Below, piece by piece: positions 30,513 to 39,753 of a DNA stretch of 64,000 nt (position 1 is the stretch's first letter; each line of letters starts with the position of its first letter). This DNA is from Pleionea litopenaei (GTDB lineage: Bacteria; Pseudomonadota; Gammaproteobacteria; Enterobacterales; Kangiellaceae), in NCBI RefSeq assembly GCF_031198435.1, contig NZ_CP133548.1, positions 2,013,501-2,077,500 of the forward strand, written 5' to 3'. The translations under genes were made by a program, and so were the position numbers. Under the pieces are notes generated by a model. The model searched no databases. It was not told the DNA's origin and was given only the letters and a program-made list of their open reading frames with translations.

Positions 30513-31778
30513 CTACCTTACTTGCAAAGCAACATCGCTGACACCGGTAATATCGTAATTATTAGCGAACAAAGGAACCGCAACAACACTCATTTCTGTT
30601 TCAACACAGTTACCTTCTTTATCGAACATAGAATACACATCTTTATACTGAGGTTTATAATCATCCGGCGTGTACATCAGCTCTCCATTACTTGAAGTAA
30701 AAATATACCCAGCTTCGCTTTCTACAAAACGCGTACCAAAACATCCTTGAGCAGCGAAATACAAAGGCCCAATATAGGCTTCTATTTCGCCTTCATTTAA
30801 ATTAAAAAAGTAACCTGTGTTGGTTCGAGCTCGCAATGAAGATTTATCCATTGAAAAGCTAACAATTTTCGCCACTGGCTGACCACTTTGATCATAAATT
30901 TGAGTCGGTCGATTTGGTGACTCAGTTATCTTTTCACTTATTTCTACATTGTCTTTAACCAACTCACTCTGCTTTTGAGTCAAATCAATTAATTGCGCTA
31001 ACATACTTTGCTGTTTAGATTCTAATTGAGTAGCAAAGTGTTTGATTGAATACCACTGTGTTGCAAAAAATCCACAGACTATCAACAGAACGACACTTAA
31101 ACTGATGGTCAGTCGTCGATGAAATTGAATTCGACTCCACTCATAAGATGCCGCTAGAGCATCTTTTTCAGCTTGTAGCTGATTGACCAATTGCTTTTGT
31201 TGTTGCATGTGAAAGCTCAAACTGTCGCGATACAACTTTTGACTGTTTTGCAGCATTTCTTCACGTGTTTCACGCGTTGAATGATCGAGTCGATAAGCCA
31301 AACTTGGCATTATCTTATTTTCTAGAAATGACTCGAGCCACATTTGCATGCGCTGCTCTTGCATAACATCGTCACTGGTCTCTTGTGTACTTTTATCAGC
31401 CACCAAACGATGTTGAGATAAGACTTGCTTCAACGCTTGCAGTTCGAGTGTTTTAGAAACCACGCCGTTAGCACCAGCCTTCGCGACTTGTTCTTGATAT
31501 TCGTTGCCACTCTTTGCCGTAAACATATAAATTGGCGTCGCAGCAAAATTCGGCTGTTCCTTAATGATCTCTACGGCCTCTAAACCATCCATATCGGGCA
31601 TCGAATGATCCATAAAGATAATGTCTGGTGTATGACTCTCTAAATAGGCAAGACCTTCTTGTGCGCTATGAACTGACTGACTACTTATACCGAAGCGCTT
31701 CAATAGCCGTCCTAAAACCGCACAAGCCGCCTTTGAGTCATCCACGATTAATGCGATGATTTCGTCCATGATAGACAT
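30513..31778 (-). CDS. Membrane-anchored response-regulator receiver protein
   Basis: A 421-residue protein with an unusual layout. An N-terminal REC domain (residues 6-122) has all phosphorylation residues: acidic pair Asp13/Asp14, phospho-acceptor Asp57, Thr87 and Lys109. A long helical, coiled-coil-like stretch (about 135-215) leads to one transmembrane segment (about 223-243), a second short coiled coil and a C-terminal domain of about 140 residues with no output motif I recognise. The C-terminal part should lie in the periplasm. No histidine kinase gene is adjacent. Confidence 0.85.
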   Translation of the reverse strand: MSIMDEIIALIVDDSKAACAVLGRLLKRFGISSQSVHSAQEGLAYLESHTPDIIFMDHSMPDMDGLEAVEIIKEQPNFAATPIYMFTAKSGNEYQEQVAKAGANGVVSKTLELQALKQVLSQHRLVADKSTQETSDDVMQEQRMQMWLESFLENKIMPSLAYRLDHSTRETREEMLQNSQKLYRDSLSFHMQQQKQLVNQLQAEKDALAASYEWSRIQFHRRLTISLSVVLLIVCGFFATQWYSIKHFATQLESKQQSMLAQLIDLTQKQSELVKDNVEISEKITESPNRPTQIYDQSGQPVAKIVSFSMDKSSLRARTNTGYFFNLNEGEIEAYIGPLYFAAQGCFGTRFVESEAGYIFTSSNGELMYTPDDYKPQYKDVYSMFDKEGNCVETEMSVVAVPLFANNYDITGVSDVALQVR

Positions 31779-31956
31779 CCCTATCGGGTTATCGAGTGAT
31801 ACGATGGATTTTGAAGCTTAAAGGCGGTGTTGTTTGAGAACCAGTTAACACAACCGATGTAAATTTAACCAATTGCATTTTTTCTTCTCTCTTAGAACCG
31901 AAAGATATACTATCAATAGCACCGCTACTTTATGTCATATTTTATGGAAGAAAATT

Positions 31957-33134
31957 ATGTCGAAATACTGCATTAGCATTCAAGCATCCAACTGTTTTCT
32001 AAATAACGATCGCTTGGCATCGTTGCCTGTGAAACCTCAAGATTCATCCGATGGGTACTTTTTTACAGTAAATTTAACCGTCTCTGCAAATACGGATGAA
32101 GAGGCACAAGATGTAGCTTTACAGCTACTGCAAGACGATCAAACATTGATTGACTTGGTTATTAATCCGTTAGATATTGAGTTTGAAATTACCGGCATTG
32201 ATACCTTCGCAGATACGGCACCCATTGATGAACTTCCCTTGAATATTAATCGTTATACATTTCGTCCGATGGAACTGTTGCACACTAAACCTAAAAAGCC
32301 ACCAAGACCCTTTGGCGATGTTTCAATAAAAGATTTAAAAATATGTTTGAACAGTTTAGTCAAGAGTTTGAAAGTATGGCGGCTGAGTTCGATCCCAGCG
32401 AGTTTGAAGATGACTACGAACATGAAGCGTTCGATTTTGATCAATCAAAACCGGTTAAGCAACATCTTCATGAAGCGCAGAAGCCTGCTTTTATTTTTAG
32501 TGCACAAAAGCAACAATCAGTTCAAGACTACTCGACTAAACTTCGAGGAACGCCTTGGTGGCCCATAGGCACAAGTCGTCCATTAGACTCAAATGCAGAG
32601 CCTATGCAGTTTATCGGACAAATTAACCTTTCCGATCTATCGGATTTTGCCAGTACTTCGGGAACTCTAGTCATCCATATGGCAGACCAACCTTACGCTC
32701 CAAACGGCGATCTCAATGTATTAGTTAATTTCTTTGCGCATTCGATCGAACCAGACAATATTATTAGCGATGCCGAATCTCATTGTCTCAATAAAATTCC
32801 ACTAAAATCATTGCTTGATTTAAGTTCATCATGGGCTGATGGGCTTTCTCGAGCCTATTACGGCGATGATGACAATGATGAGTTCTACCCCATTTACCAA
32901 CGTTATCAGCAGATAGATTTTGAAAGTGGTCCGTGTGGCGGTTCTTTTCTTGGCGTTTATCCACAGTGGTGGCAAGATCCAGAAGAGCCATTATCGTCAG
33001 ACGGAGAGCCGATGAAGTTTGTTGGCTATTTAGGCATGCTAGAAGATGGAGTGCCGGTTGAAAATATGTATATTTTTGCCGATGACTCGAACCCATCTGC
33101 TCCGTTATTTTCTATTGTTTTCCAAGGTACTTGA
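31957..33134 (+). CDS. DUF1963-family gene split by a -1 frameshift (predicted fusion product)
   Basis: Two overlapping frames appear to encode one protein. The first begins at 31957 (MSKYCISIQASN, GGAAG seven bases upstream) and is coherent to about 32340. After that its frame continues to 32568 with atypical residues. The second frame starts its own ATG at 32343 and runs to 33134 as a DUF1963/YwqG-like domain (TPWWPIG, MQFIGQINLSDL, GGSFLGVYPQWWQDP, MKFVGYLGML). The overlap holds a T TTA AAA slippery heptamer (32334-32340); a -1 slip joins KDLK to NMFEQF. Alternatives are separate translation of the second frame or a one-base deletion in the A5 tract. Confidence 0.7.
32334..32340 (+). promoter_or_regulatory. 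Candidate -1 ribosomal frameshift heptamer
   Basis: T TTA AAA in the zero frame of the upstream part fits the X XXY YYZ pattern. A -1 slip moves the ribosome into the frame of the DUF1963 domain nine bases before that frame's own ATG. No strong downstream hairpin or upstream Shine-Dalgarno stimulator is obvious. Confidence 0.45.
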
Positions 33135-33286
33135 CATCACCAATTCGAGCTTTTTTTTAACCGCGGCAACTTGTAAGTTGCCGATAACCCTTTCGTTTTT
33201 ATCACATCTCTATTAGTCTATGCTTATGATTGAAATATGCACTATAAATTGCTGAATGCTTTCAGCATAATTAGCAGGTAGAGGTT

Positions 33287-34219
33287 ATGGAAATACTTAT
33301 CGCCTTGGTCGGCTGGTTTGCTTACGCTTCGGTCGCGATTGGTTTTATCAAGTCGTACTTAACCGTGAATAAGATTTGGTCTCGCAAACATGACCAGAAT
33401 GTCGCAGAAAGTATCTCAGTTTATGCAGCCATATTAGGTCTTATCTCGGCTCTGCCTTTCTTCATAAAATATTTAATCATTGACCAAGATTATGCCAGTG
33501 CCTTACAAACCGGAATTGGTCTCTTAGTCGGCTCATTCTTTTTCTTAGTAGGCATCGGCTTTTGGACGAAGCAAAAATCTGAGAAGCGCAGTATTTGGCA
33601 ACGATTTATTAGGGCGATCAAGAAAGAGAATGACGAAGCAACGGACCTAATTAAAGCTTTAGTAAAGCCCAAACATGCGGAGCGAATAAGTAAAATATTT
33701 GTTCAATTAGCCCTAATTGACGGCCGTATCGATGATGCTGAAAAAGAGTTGTTAGAGTCATTTCACAAACTATGGAAGTTAGACATTGATATAACAAACC
33801 TAAAATCAACGAATCAAACCTTAAGCTTCATGGAATTGCGGGATTCTGTTGTGGACTATTTAGACTATGCGCCACCGGTTGAACAAGCCGCTGAGGTTAA
33901 AGCGTTGCTCGAGACCATTGCAAAAGCTGACAATCAAGTTTCCGATGATGAAAAGTTCATCTTAGATGAAATTTATAATGTGTTTGAAGATTACTTGAAC
34001 GGTGAGGAAGATCTGCCAAAATATGAAGTCTTAATTGCACCTCAGAATCAAGATCAAGAAACCATGATCGAGCGGTTAATTCCTGACTTTACTAAAGTCA
34101 CGGATAAAGGCGGCGTTTGTTACCGAGTCGGTGAATATTATTCTTTGAACTATGCGCAGATGATTTGCCAAAAATACCGCAGCATGAATATCTTTACAGC
34201 CATTGAGCAAGCAAACTAA
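33287..34219 (+). CDS. Three-span membrane protein with a TerB-like domain
   Basis: A 310-residue protein of unknown function. Residues 1-95 form three hydrophobic helices (about 3-24, 45-64, 73-93) joined by a basic NKIWSRKHDQNVAESIS loop that resembles PQ-loop/SemiSWEET proteins. Residues about 130-245 resemble a TerB domain, with the paired acidic motifs LIDGRIDDAEKELL and KADNQVSDDEKFIL. The last 50 residues (GGVCYRVGEYYSLNYAQMICQKYRS) look like a small alpha/beta, possibly SPOR-like, module. TerB-like proteins bind metal and are linked to envelope stress; these domain calls are by eye. Confidence 0.65.
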   Translation: MEILIALVGWFAYASVAIGFIKSYLTVNKIWSRKHDQNVAESISVYAAILGLISALPFFIKYLIIDQDYASALQTGIGLLVGSFFFLVGIGFWTKQKSEKRSIWQRFIRAIKKENDEATDLIKALVKPKHAERISKIFVQLALIDGRIDDAEKELLESFHKLWKLDIDITNLKSTNQTLSFMELRDSVVDYLDYAPPVEQAAEVKALLETIAKADNQVSDDEKFILDEIYNVFEDYLNGEEDLPKYEVLIAPQNQDQETMIERLIPDFTKVTDKGGVCYRVGEYYSLNYAQMICQKYRSMNIFTAIEQAN

Positions 34220-34294
34220 TATTTTACCTCACAAGGTAATAAACAAGAATTGAGTGATAGACAATGTTGGGTGATAGACAAAAAAATTCACGCT

Positions 34295-34339
34295 AGCGAG
34301 AAAGCTCACATTAAATGTCAAAATAGCTCTCTCGCTTTT
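34295..34339 (+). terminator. Probable terminator after the TerB-like gene
   Basis: An imperfect stem pairs AGCGAGAAAGCT (34295-34306) with AGCTCTCTCGCT (34325-34336), with an A-C mismatch and an 18-base loop, followed by TTTTA. Confidence 0.5.
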
Positions 34340-34394
34340 AGTCATTAAAGCCAAGACTTAGAAGCTAACATACGTTATTAGCAATCATTCCTTC

Positions 34395-35255
34395 TTAGCA
34401 ATCATGCTGCTCAAATACTTGTTTTTTACTTGCGGGAGCTTTTGGAGATTCCCGTTCAGTCGTTACTTTTCCTTTTTGACTGGCCACTTCAAATAACGGT
34501 TCGAAATCGCCTAATTCGATTGCTTGCTCAATCTCATCAAAGATTGACTCATTCATACTTTCGAATAATTGCTCGAACGAATCTATAACAAAATATTGCG
34601 GCTGAAGAATGTCGATTCGATAGGGAGTACGCAATGCTCGTTGCAAACTAAAGGGTACCCGTTTAGCCTTAGAATCCTCTAAAGAGTAAACCGTTTCTGA
34701 TGGCGAGCTTAAAATACCTGCGCCATAGATTCTTTGCTCTTGTTGGTTTTGAATAAGACCAAACTCGACCGTGAACCAAAATACTCGCGCTAAATAACGA
34801 CGTTGGATCGGTGAAGCTTTCACTCCCATCTTGCCATAGTTATGAACGAAATTAGCGAACACAGGATCGGTCAATAATGGGCAATGTCCAAAGATTTCAT
34901 GAAAAATGTCCGGTTCTTGTAAATAGTCTATTTCGTTTGGTGTTCGTATAAAAGTTGCCGCGGGAAACTTTCGGTCAGCGAGTAGTTGAAAAAACTCAGC
35001 AAAAGGAATCAGGGCAGGTACAGCGGCTACTTCCCAGCCGGACGCATTTCTCAGGGCCTTATTAACATCTGGCAATTGAGGAACAGCAAATCGATTTAAT
35101 CCTAAAACATCTAAGCCGTTTAAGTATTCAGCACATGCTCGCTGCTGAATTAAATTCATTTGCCTTGAATACAAAAATGACCAAGTATCATTCTCTATTT
35201 CGTCGTAACTGACCATTCCATTCGCATCAGGGAGCTTAGCAACATAAGCAGTCAT
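34395..35255 (-). CDS. phhA: Phenylalanine 4-monooxygenase
   Basis: A 286-residue pterin-dependent, iron-containing hydroxylase that converts phenylalanine to tyrosine with O2. The iron ligands are visible: His119 and His124 in DIFHEIFGHCPLL, and Glu164 in FWFTVEFGLI. A longer frame to 35318 exists, but the ATG at 35255 has AGGAGGT seven bases ahead and overlaps the upstream gene's stop by four bases (ATGA). It is the last gene of hpd-VOC-phhA, so phenylalanine enters the tyrosine route. No phhB (pterin dehydratase) is present here. Confidence 0.95.
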   Translation of the reverse strand: MTAYVAKLPDANGMVSYDEIENDTWSFLYSRQMNLIQQRACAEYLNGLDVLGLNRFAVPQLPDVNKALRNASGWEVAAVPALIPFAEFFQLLADRKFPAATFIRTPNEIDYLQEPDIFHEIFGHCPLLTDPVFANFVHNYGKMGVKASPIQRRYLARVFWFTVEFGLIQNQQEQRIYGAGILSSPSETVYSLEDSKAKRVPFSLQRALRTPYRIDILQPQYFVIDSFEQLFESMNESIFDEIEQAIELGDFEPLFEVASQKGKVTTERESPKAPASKKQVFEQHDC

Positions 35256-35824
35256 GTGCTTACCTCCTCTTCGAGACGATCGTCTTTTTGTTCTGTAAAC
35301 TCTTGGCTGTGCAACCAAGCAGCCTGCTTGGGTGCTCGTTTTGTTTTAGACCACTCTTCAAGCATATCCCACTTTACAGCATCGAGTTTATTCATCATTT
35401 CTGCCGTTGCAGTGACCGTCGTTAGTTCAAGGCGATGGCCGTTCGGATCGAAAAAGTAAATGGACTGGATAATTTCATGATTCGTTGGCCCTATGACTTC
35501 AATACCTTTTTCTTCTAATTCTTTTTTCGCCTGAATTAAAGCATCGGTATCTTTCACTTGCAAAGCAATGTGCTGAACCCACTGGGGTGTATTGCGGTCA
35601 CGGTCCATATCAGGCGAGTTGGGCAACTCAAAAAAAGCCAAAATATTGCCCATGCCCGCATCTAAAAAGATATGCATGTAGGGATCGGGTTCCTTGGTGC
35701 TCGGCACTCGGTCTTCTGCAATGGCCAAAATAAAGTTCATGTTCAATACACTGGTGTAGAACTCGACCGTCTCTTTTGCGTCTTTACAACGATAAGCCAC
35801 ATGATGAATTTGTTGAATGTACAT
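35252..35824 (-). CDS. VOC family (glyoxalase/dioxygenase-fold) protein
   Basis: A 190-residue single VOC domain: MYIQQIHHVAYRCKDAKETVEFYTSVLNM at the start, WVQHIALQVKD in the middle and FDPNGHRLELTTV at the end carry the usual metal-ligand positions (two His and one Glu). Its reaction is unknown; it lies between hpd and phhA with overlaps at both ends, so a role in aromatic amino-acid breakdown is inferred. The C-terminal 55 residues extend past the VOC fold (WDMLEEWSKTKRAPKQAAWL). Confidence 0.9.
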   Translation of the reverse strand: MYIQQIHHVAYRCKDAKETVEFYTSVLNMNFILAIAEDRVPSTKEPDPYMHIFLDAGMGNILAFFELPNSPDMDRDRNTPQWVQHIALQVKDTDALIQAKKELEEKGIEVIGPTNHEIIQSIYFFDPNGHRLELTTVTATAEMMNKLDAVKWDMLEEWSKTKRAPKQAAWLHSQEFTEQKDDRLEEEVST

Positions 35825-36852
35825 TAGAGCACTCCACGCTTTTTCTGGTCTCGCTCAATTGACTCAAACAGAGCTTGAAAATTACCTTCGCCAAAACCTT
35901 GGTTGTTCTGACGTTGAATAATTTCAATAAAGATCGGCCCAAAAAGATTTTTGGTGAAAATCTGTAATAAATAGGAATTTTCATCGCCATCGACGAGCAC
36001 TTGATGATCTTTAATCCGTTGATGATCTTCTGTCACATTCGGTACGCGGTCGAACACAGTTTCGTAATAATCATCATGAATATCGAGGGTGTCAATGACA
36101 CTATGATCGAGCTTGTCTAACGACGATAAAATATCCGCCGTTTCAAATGCAATGTGTTGTACACCTGGGCCATTGTATTCACGTAAATATTCATCGATTT
36201 GATTTCGCTCATCGCCTTTGCCTTCATTAATTGGAATACAAAAGCTACCGTCCGGAGAACGCAATGCATAAGACAGTAAAGCGGTTTCTTTCCCTTTAAT
36301 ATCAAAATAACGAACTTCACTAAAGCCAAAAATATTTTTATAAAAATCCGCCCAGTGAGTCATGGTGCCTTTTTTAACATTATTGGTTAAATGATCAATT
36401 CTTAGAAAGCCTTTATTTTCAGCAATTTTAGGCGTCTCTACTGCAATAAAGTCATTTTCATAAATAGAGCCCTTCTCGCCAAATTGATCGATAAAATAAA
36501 TCAAGCTATCTCCGATGCCATAAATCGCTGGATAGGGTAAGTCTTTGTCGGTCGCTTCTGTCGCGCCCCGCTCGATCGCAATCGCCAATGCTTGTTGCGC
36601 ATTATCGACCCGCCAACCCATGGAAGTAATGGCAGGGCCATGTTGTTTTGCAAACTCAGCCGAGAAGCCTTGACGCTCTTGGTTGAGTAAGAAATGAATA
36701 TCATTCTGGTTGTAATAGATAATATCTTTGTCTTTAAAACGCTTTAGTTTTGAAAACCCAAAGGCATCAAACACTTGGTCCATAAACTCTGCGCTTGGGC
36801 TCGCAAACTCGGTAAACTCTATGCCTCTCAAACCTAAGTAATTATCTGTCAT
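35824..36852 (-). CDS. hpd: 4-hydroxyphenylpyruvate dioxygenase
   Basis: A 342-residue iron(II) dioxygenase that converts 4-hydroxyphenylpyruvate to homogentisate in tyrosine catabolism. The facial triad is seen as His154 (RIDHLTNNV), His233 (VQHIAFET) and Glu310 (GPIFIEIIQR), and the C-terminal GFGEGNFQALFESIERDQ helix that closes the active site is intact. First gene of the operon, with TyrR-like and FNR-like boxes upstream. Homogentisate dioxygenase and later pathway genes are not in the window. Confidence 0.96.
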   Translation of the reverse strand: MTDNYLGLRGIEFTEFASPSAEFMDQVFDAFGFSKLKRFKDKDIIYYNQNDIHFLLNQERQGFSAEFAKQHGPAITSMGWRVDNAQQALAIAIERGATEATDKDLPYPAIYGIGDSLIYFIDQFGEKGSIYENDFIAVETPKIAENKGFLRIDHLTNNVKKGTMTHWADFYKNIFGFSEVRYFDIKGKETALLSYALRSPDGSFCIPINEGKGDERNQIDEYLREYNGPGVQHIAFETADILSSLDKLDHSVIDTLDIHDDYYETVFDRVPNVTEDHQRIKDHQVLVDGDENSYLLQIFTKNLFGPIFIEIIQRQNNQGFGEGNFQALFESIERDQKKRGVL

Positions 36853-36983
36853 TTCGTTGTCCTCGTATTAACACCCTGATCACACGACGCTTTCAAAACA
36901 AAACTAGCTCGGCAAGTGCAGTCGCTTCTAGGGCCAAAGTCTTTGTAATGCAGCAAAATTAAAGGGACTTGAGTTCGGTAATA

Positions 36984-36997
36984 TTGATCTGGATCAA
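36984..36997. promoter_or_regulatory. FNR/ANR-like box upstream of hpd
   Basis: TTGATCTGGATCAA is an exact match to the TTGAT-N4-ATCAA consensus bound by FNR/ANR regulators. It lies about 132 bp before the hpd start and 10 bp from the TyrR-like box. Both hpd and phhA products need O2, so oxygen control would make sense. Confidence 0.7.
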
Positions 36998-37007
36998 GCG
37001 AACTATT

Positions 37008-37025
37008 TGTAAACTATTATTTACA
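37008..37025. promoter_or_regulatory. TyrR/PhhR-like box upstream of hpd
   Basis: TGTAAACTATTATTTACA is a perfect match to the TyrR palindrome TGTAAA-N6-TTTACA. TyrR/PhhR regulators respond to aromatic amino acids and control phhA and hpd in related bacteria. It is about 155 bp before hpd; the plus-strand gene at 37266 is 240 bp away on the other side. Confidence 0.8.
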
Positions 37026-37265
37026 CCTTATCTTATTGTTTTATATGGCTATCTTAATTAACCAATAATTATATGTGCACTATTAATTACTCGACTATTG
37101 CGTCGCACCAAAGCTCATTTAAACACTTATCGACATTTTAGGTTGTCAGCGGCCAGCTTAGGGAAGAGAACACTGAGAAGCTCGGTAGAAACTTTACAGC
37201 CGCCTTTAGATAATCTACTTTGACAGAACATCAGCGATCCTTATAACTACCTGGCGAGAGGCTTT

Positions 37266-38291
37266 ATGAAAGAAATCTGGTTTTCACTTTGCTACTTCAT
37301 TTTGTTAATGTCTGCTTCAGTTGCAGTAGCAAATGATTTCAGCGGCGTTGTTCAAACGATCGAAAAGTCTTATGTGAGTATCGAGTTCTCTCCTTCAGCA
37401 AACGAACGGAAAACCATTGGCAGCTCGACAAAGCCCGATGAGCTAATGAAGAAACTACTGGAAGGTCGCCAAAACAAGCGCGGCACAACTAAAGGCAGCG
37501 GCTTTTTTATCGATAACCAAGGGTATCTAATCACCTCCTTTAACACGGTCTCTTCGAGTGGTGAAATTTGGATATCGACACACGATGGTTTCCGTCACAA
37601 AGGGACCTTTGTTGGCGGCGATGAAAGCTTAGATTTATCCGTGATCAAAATTAACAGTACTGACTATCCCGGTGTTACCTTTAGCGAAGACTTTACACTC
37701 GGAGAATCGGTCGCGGTATTGAGTAATCATACCGAGTTAAAAAACACATTGAGTTCTGGCATTATCAGTCACCTTCCCCAAGTGAATGCTTTAAGTGCGC
37801 CTTTTCCAATGTTACAGGCAGACACTGCGATAGACTTAGGCAGCGCTGGCTCACCTCTATTTAACCGCAAGGGAGAAGTATTAGGAATGGTCAGTGCAGC
37901 CATTATTATTAATCATAAATTTGCCGGTCAAGCCTTTGCTATTCCAACTAAATCCTTAATGCGTTTTCTGCCTAACTTAAAATCGACAGGAAAAATTAAT
38001 CGAGCCAGTCTGGGTATTGCAGGTGGTGATGTATGGCTTGATGTCTCATCCGATCGGCAACAAAAATACGTAATCATCAGTGAAGTCATGTCTGGTAGCG
38101 CCGCCGATAAGGCAGGTCTCGAGGTCGGTGACTTTATTGTCGACTTTAATGGGACCAAGGTTTCTGATTGGTGGCACTTTATTGGTATGGTCGCACTGGC
38201 TGAGCCGATGAAAGACTACTCTTTAACGATTCAGAGAAATGGTAAAAACAAGAAAGTTATGGTGACCCTTTTGCCGTTGAAGGATGATTAA
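37266..38291 (+). CDS. HtrA/DegP-like protein with inactive protease triad and one PDZ domain
   Basis: A 341-residue periplasmic protein with a signal peptide (cleavage near residue 22, SVAVA). A trypsin-like domain (about 75-235) aligns with HtrA, but the catalytic His in the GY-x-x-TNNHV motif is Asn93 (GYLITSFNTV) and the catalytic Ser in GNSGG is Ala194 (LGSAGSPLF). The Asp is kept (Asp123, SLDLSVIKI). A PDZ domain follows (about 245-335: VMSGSAADKAGLEVGDFIVDFNG). It is predicted to bind, not cut, proteins; the substitutions are read by eye against known HtrA motifs. Confidence 0.88.
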   Translation: MKEIWFSLCYFILLMSASVAVANDFSGVVQTIEKSYVSIEFSPSANERKTIGSSTKPDELMKKLLEGRQNKRGTTKGSGFFIDNQGYLITSFNTVSSSGEIWISTHDGFRHKGTFVGGDESLDLSVIKINSTDYPGVTFSEDFTLGESVAVLSNHTELKNTLSSGIISHLPQVNALSAPFPMLQADTAIDLGSAGSPLFNRKGEVLGMVSAAIIINHKFAGQAFAIPTKSLMRFLPNLKSTGKINRASLGIAGGDVWLDVSSDRQQKYVIISEVMSGSAADKAGLEVGDFIVDFNGTKVSDWWHFIGMVALAEPMKDYSLTIQRNGKNKKVMVTLLPLKDD

Positions 38292-38467
38292 AGTCTGGTT
38301 TGTGTTGGGTTACGCTTCGGTAAACATCGAGCCTAAGCTTGACTCAGTTTTGAGAACCTAAACCAACGTTTCATTAAAAGCGTTGGTATCAGCAAAAAAA
38401 TTTATTCGAGCTAAGTCTGGTAATTTGAAGAAGTTAAAACAAACTCTCATATGTGAAACTTACCTAT

Positions 38468-38499
38468 AAAAAAAAGGCGCTCATTGAGCGCCTTTTTAA
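38468..38499 (-). terminator. Intrinsic terminator of the str operon after tuf
   Basis: AGGCGCTC/GAGCGCCT stem (38475-38482 and 38486-38493) with a three-base loop and A/T runs on both sides. It also could stop plus-strand transcription from the HtrA-like gene. Confidence 0.88.
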
Positions 38500-38530
38500 A
38501 GAGTAGGTTGTTAACCTAAATCAATCGATA

Positions 38531-39715
38531 TTACTCGATGATTTTAGCAACAACACCCGCACCAACAGTACGGCCACCTTCACGAATCGCGAAGCGTAAA
38601 CCTTCGTCCATCGCAATCGGTGCAATTAACTCTACAACCATCTTGATGTTGTCGCCTGGCATAACCATCTCAACACCTTCTGGAAGCTCTACCGCACCTG
38701 TTACATCAGTCGTACGGAAGTAGAACTGTGGACGATAGCCTTTGAAGAATGGTGTATGACGACCACCTTCATCTTTCGACAATACGTACACTTCTGATTC
38801 GAACTTAGTGTGTGGCGTGATAGTTCCTACGTGTGCCAATACTTGACCACGCTCTACGTCTTCACGCTTAGTTCCACGTAGTAATACACCTACGTTGTCG
38901 CCTGCTCGACCTTCGTCAAGAAGCTTACGGAACATTTCTACACCAGTTACTGTTGTCTTAACCGTGTCTTTGATACCAACGATTTCAACTTCTTCACCAA
39001 CTTTTACGATACCTTGCTCTACACGACCGGTAACAACTGTACCACGGCCTGAGATTGAGAATACGTCTTCGATTGGTAACAAGAATGATTGGTCAATCGC
39101 ACGCTCTGGCTCTGGAATGTACTCATCCAAAGCTTTTGACAATTCGATGATTTTCGCTTCGTAGTCCGCGTCACCTTCTAACGCTTTAAGCGCTGAACCA
39201 CGGATAACTGGCGTGTCGTCACCTGGGAATTCGTAAGCGTCTAATAACTCACGTACTTCCATTTCAACTAGCTCTAACAACTCTTCGTCGTCTACCATGT
39301 CACATTTGTTTAAGAAAACAATGATCTTTGGTACACCAACCTGACGTGATAACAAGATGTGCTCACGTGTTTGTGGCATTGGGCCGTCAGCTGCTGAACA
39401 AACTAAGATCGCGCCGTCCATTTGAGCAGCACCGGTGATCATGTTTTTAACGTAGTCAGCATGTCCTGGGCAATCAACGTGCGCGTAGTGACGAGCTTCT
39501 GTTTCGTACTCTACGTGCGAAGTTGCGATTGTAATACCACGCTCTTTTTCTTCTGGCGCATTGTCGATTTCATCGAATGCACGTGCCGCACCACCGAAAG
39601 TCTTTGACAATACAGTACACATTGCTGCAGTCAAAGTGGTTTTACCGTGGTCAACGTGGCCAATGGTTCCCACGTTTACGTGGGGTTTATTACGTTCAAA
39701 TTTTTCTTTAGACAT
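38531..39715 (-). CDS. tufA: Elongation factor Tu (str operon copy)
   Basis: A 394-residue GTPase that delivers aminoacyl-tRNA to the ribosome. G1 GHVDHGKTT, the switch [14 protein letters not shown] motif, NKCDMVDD and the SAL motif are intact. Its protein is identical to the second tuf at 55.3 kb. It follows fusA by 38 bp and ends the str operon. Confidence 0.99.
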   Translation of the reverse strand: MSKEKFERNKPHVNVGTIGHVDHGKTTLTAAMCTVLSKTFGGAARAFDEIDNAPEEKERGITIATSHVEYETEARHYAHVDCPGHADYVKNMITGAAQMDGAILVCSAADGPMPQTREHILLSRQVGVPKIIVFLNKCDMVDDEELLELVEMEVRELLDAYEFPGDDTPVIRGSALKALEGDADYEAKIIELSKALDEYIPEPERAIDQSFLLPIEDVFSISGRGTVVTGRVEQGIVKVGEEVEIVGIKDTVKTTVTGVEMFRKLLDEGRAGDNVGVLLRGTKREDVERGQVLAHVGTITPHTKFESEVYVLSKDEGGRHTPFFKGYRPQFYFRTTDVTGAVELPEGVEMVMPGDNIKMVVELIAPIAMDEGLRFAIREGGRTVGAGVVAKIIE

Positions 39716-39753
39716 GAGATGTACCTCTGTATGTTTTTTTTAAAATAAAAAAT

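Noticed and set aside
35256..35318. Longer N-terminus for phenylalanine hydroxylase
   Set aside because: It reads back into the VOC gene and is Arg/Ser-rich; the ATG at 35255 has a strong ribosome binding site.
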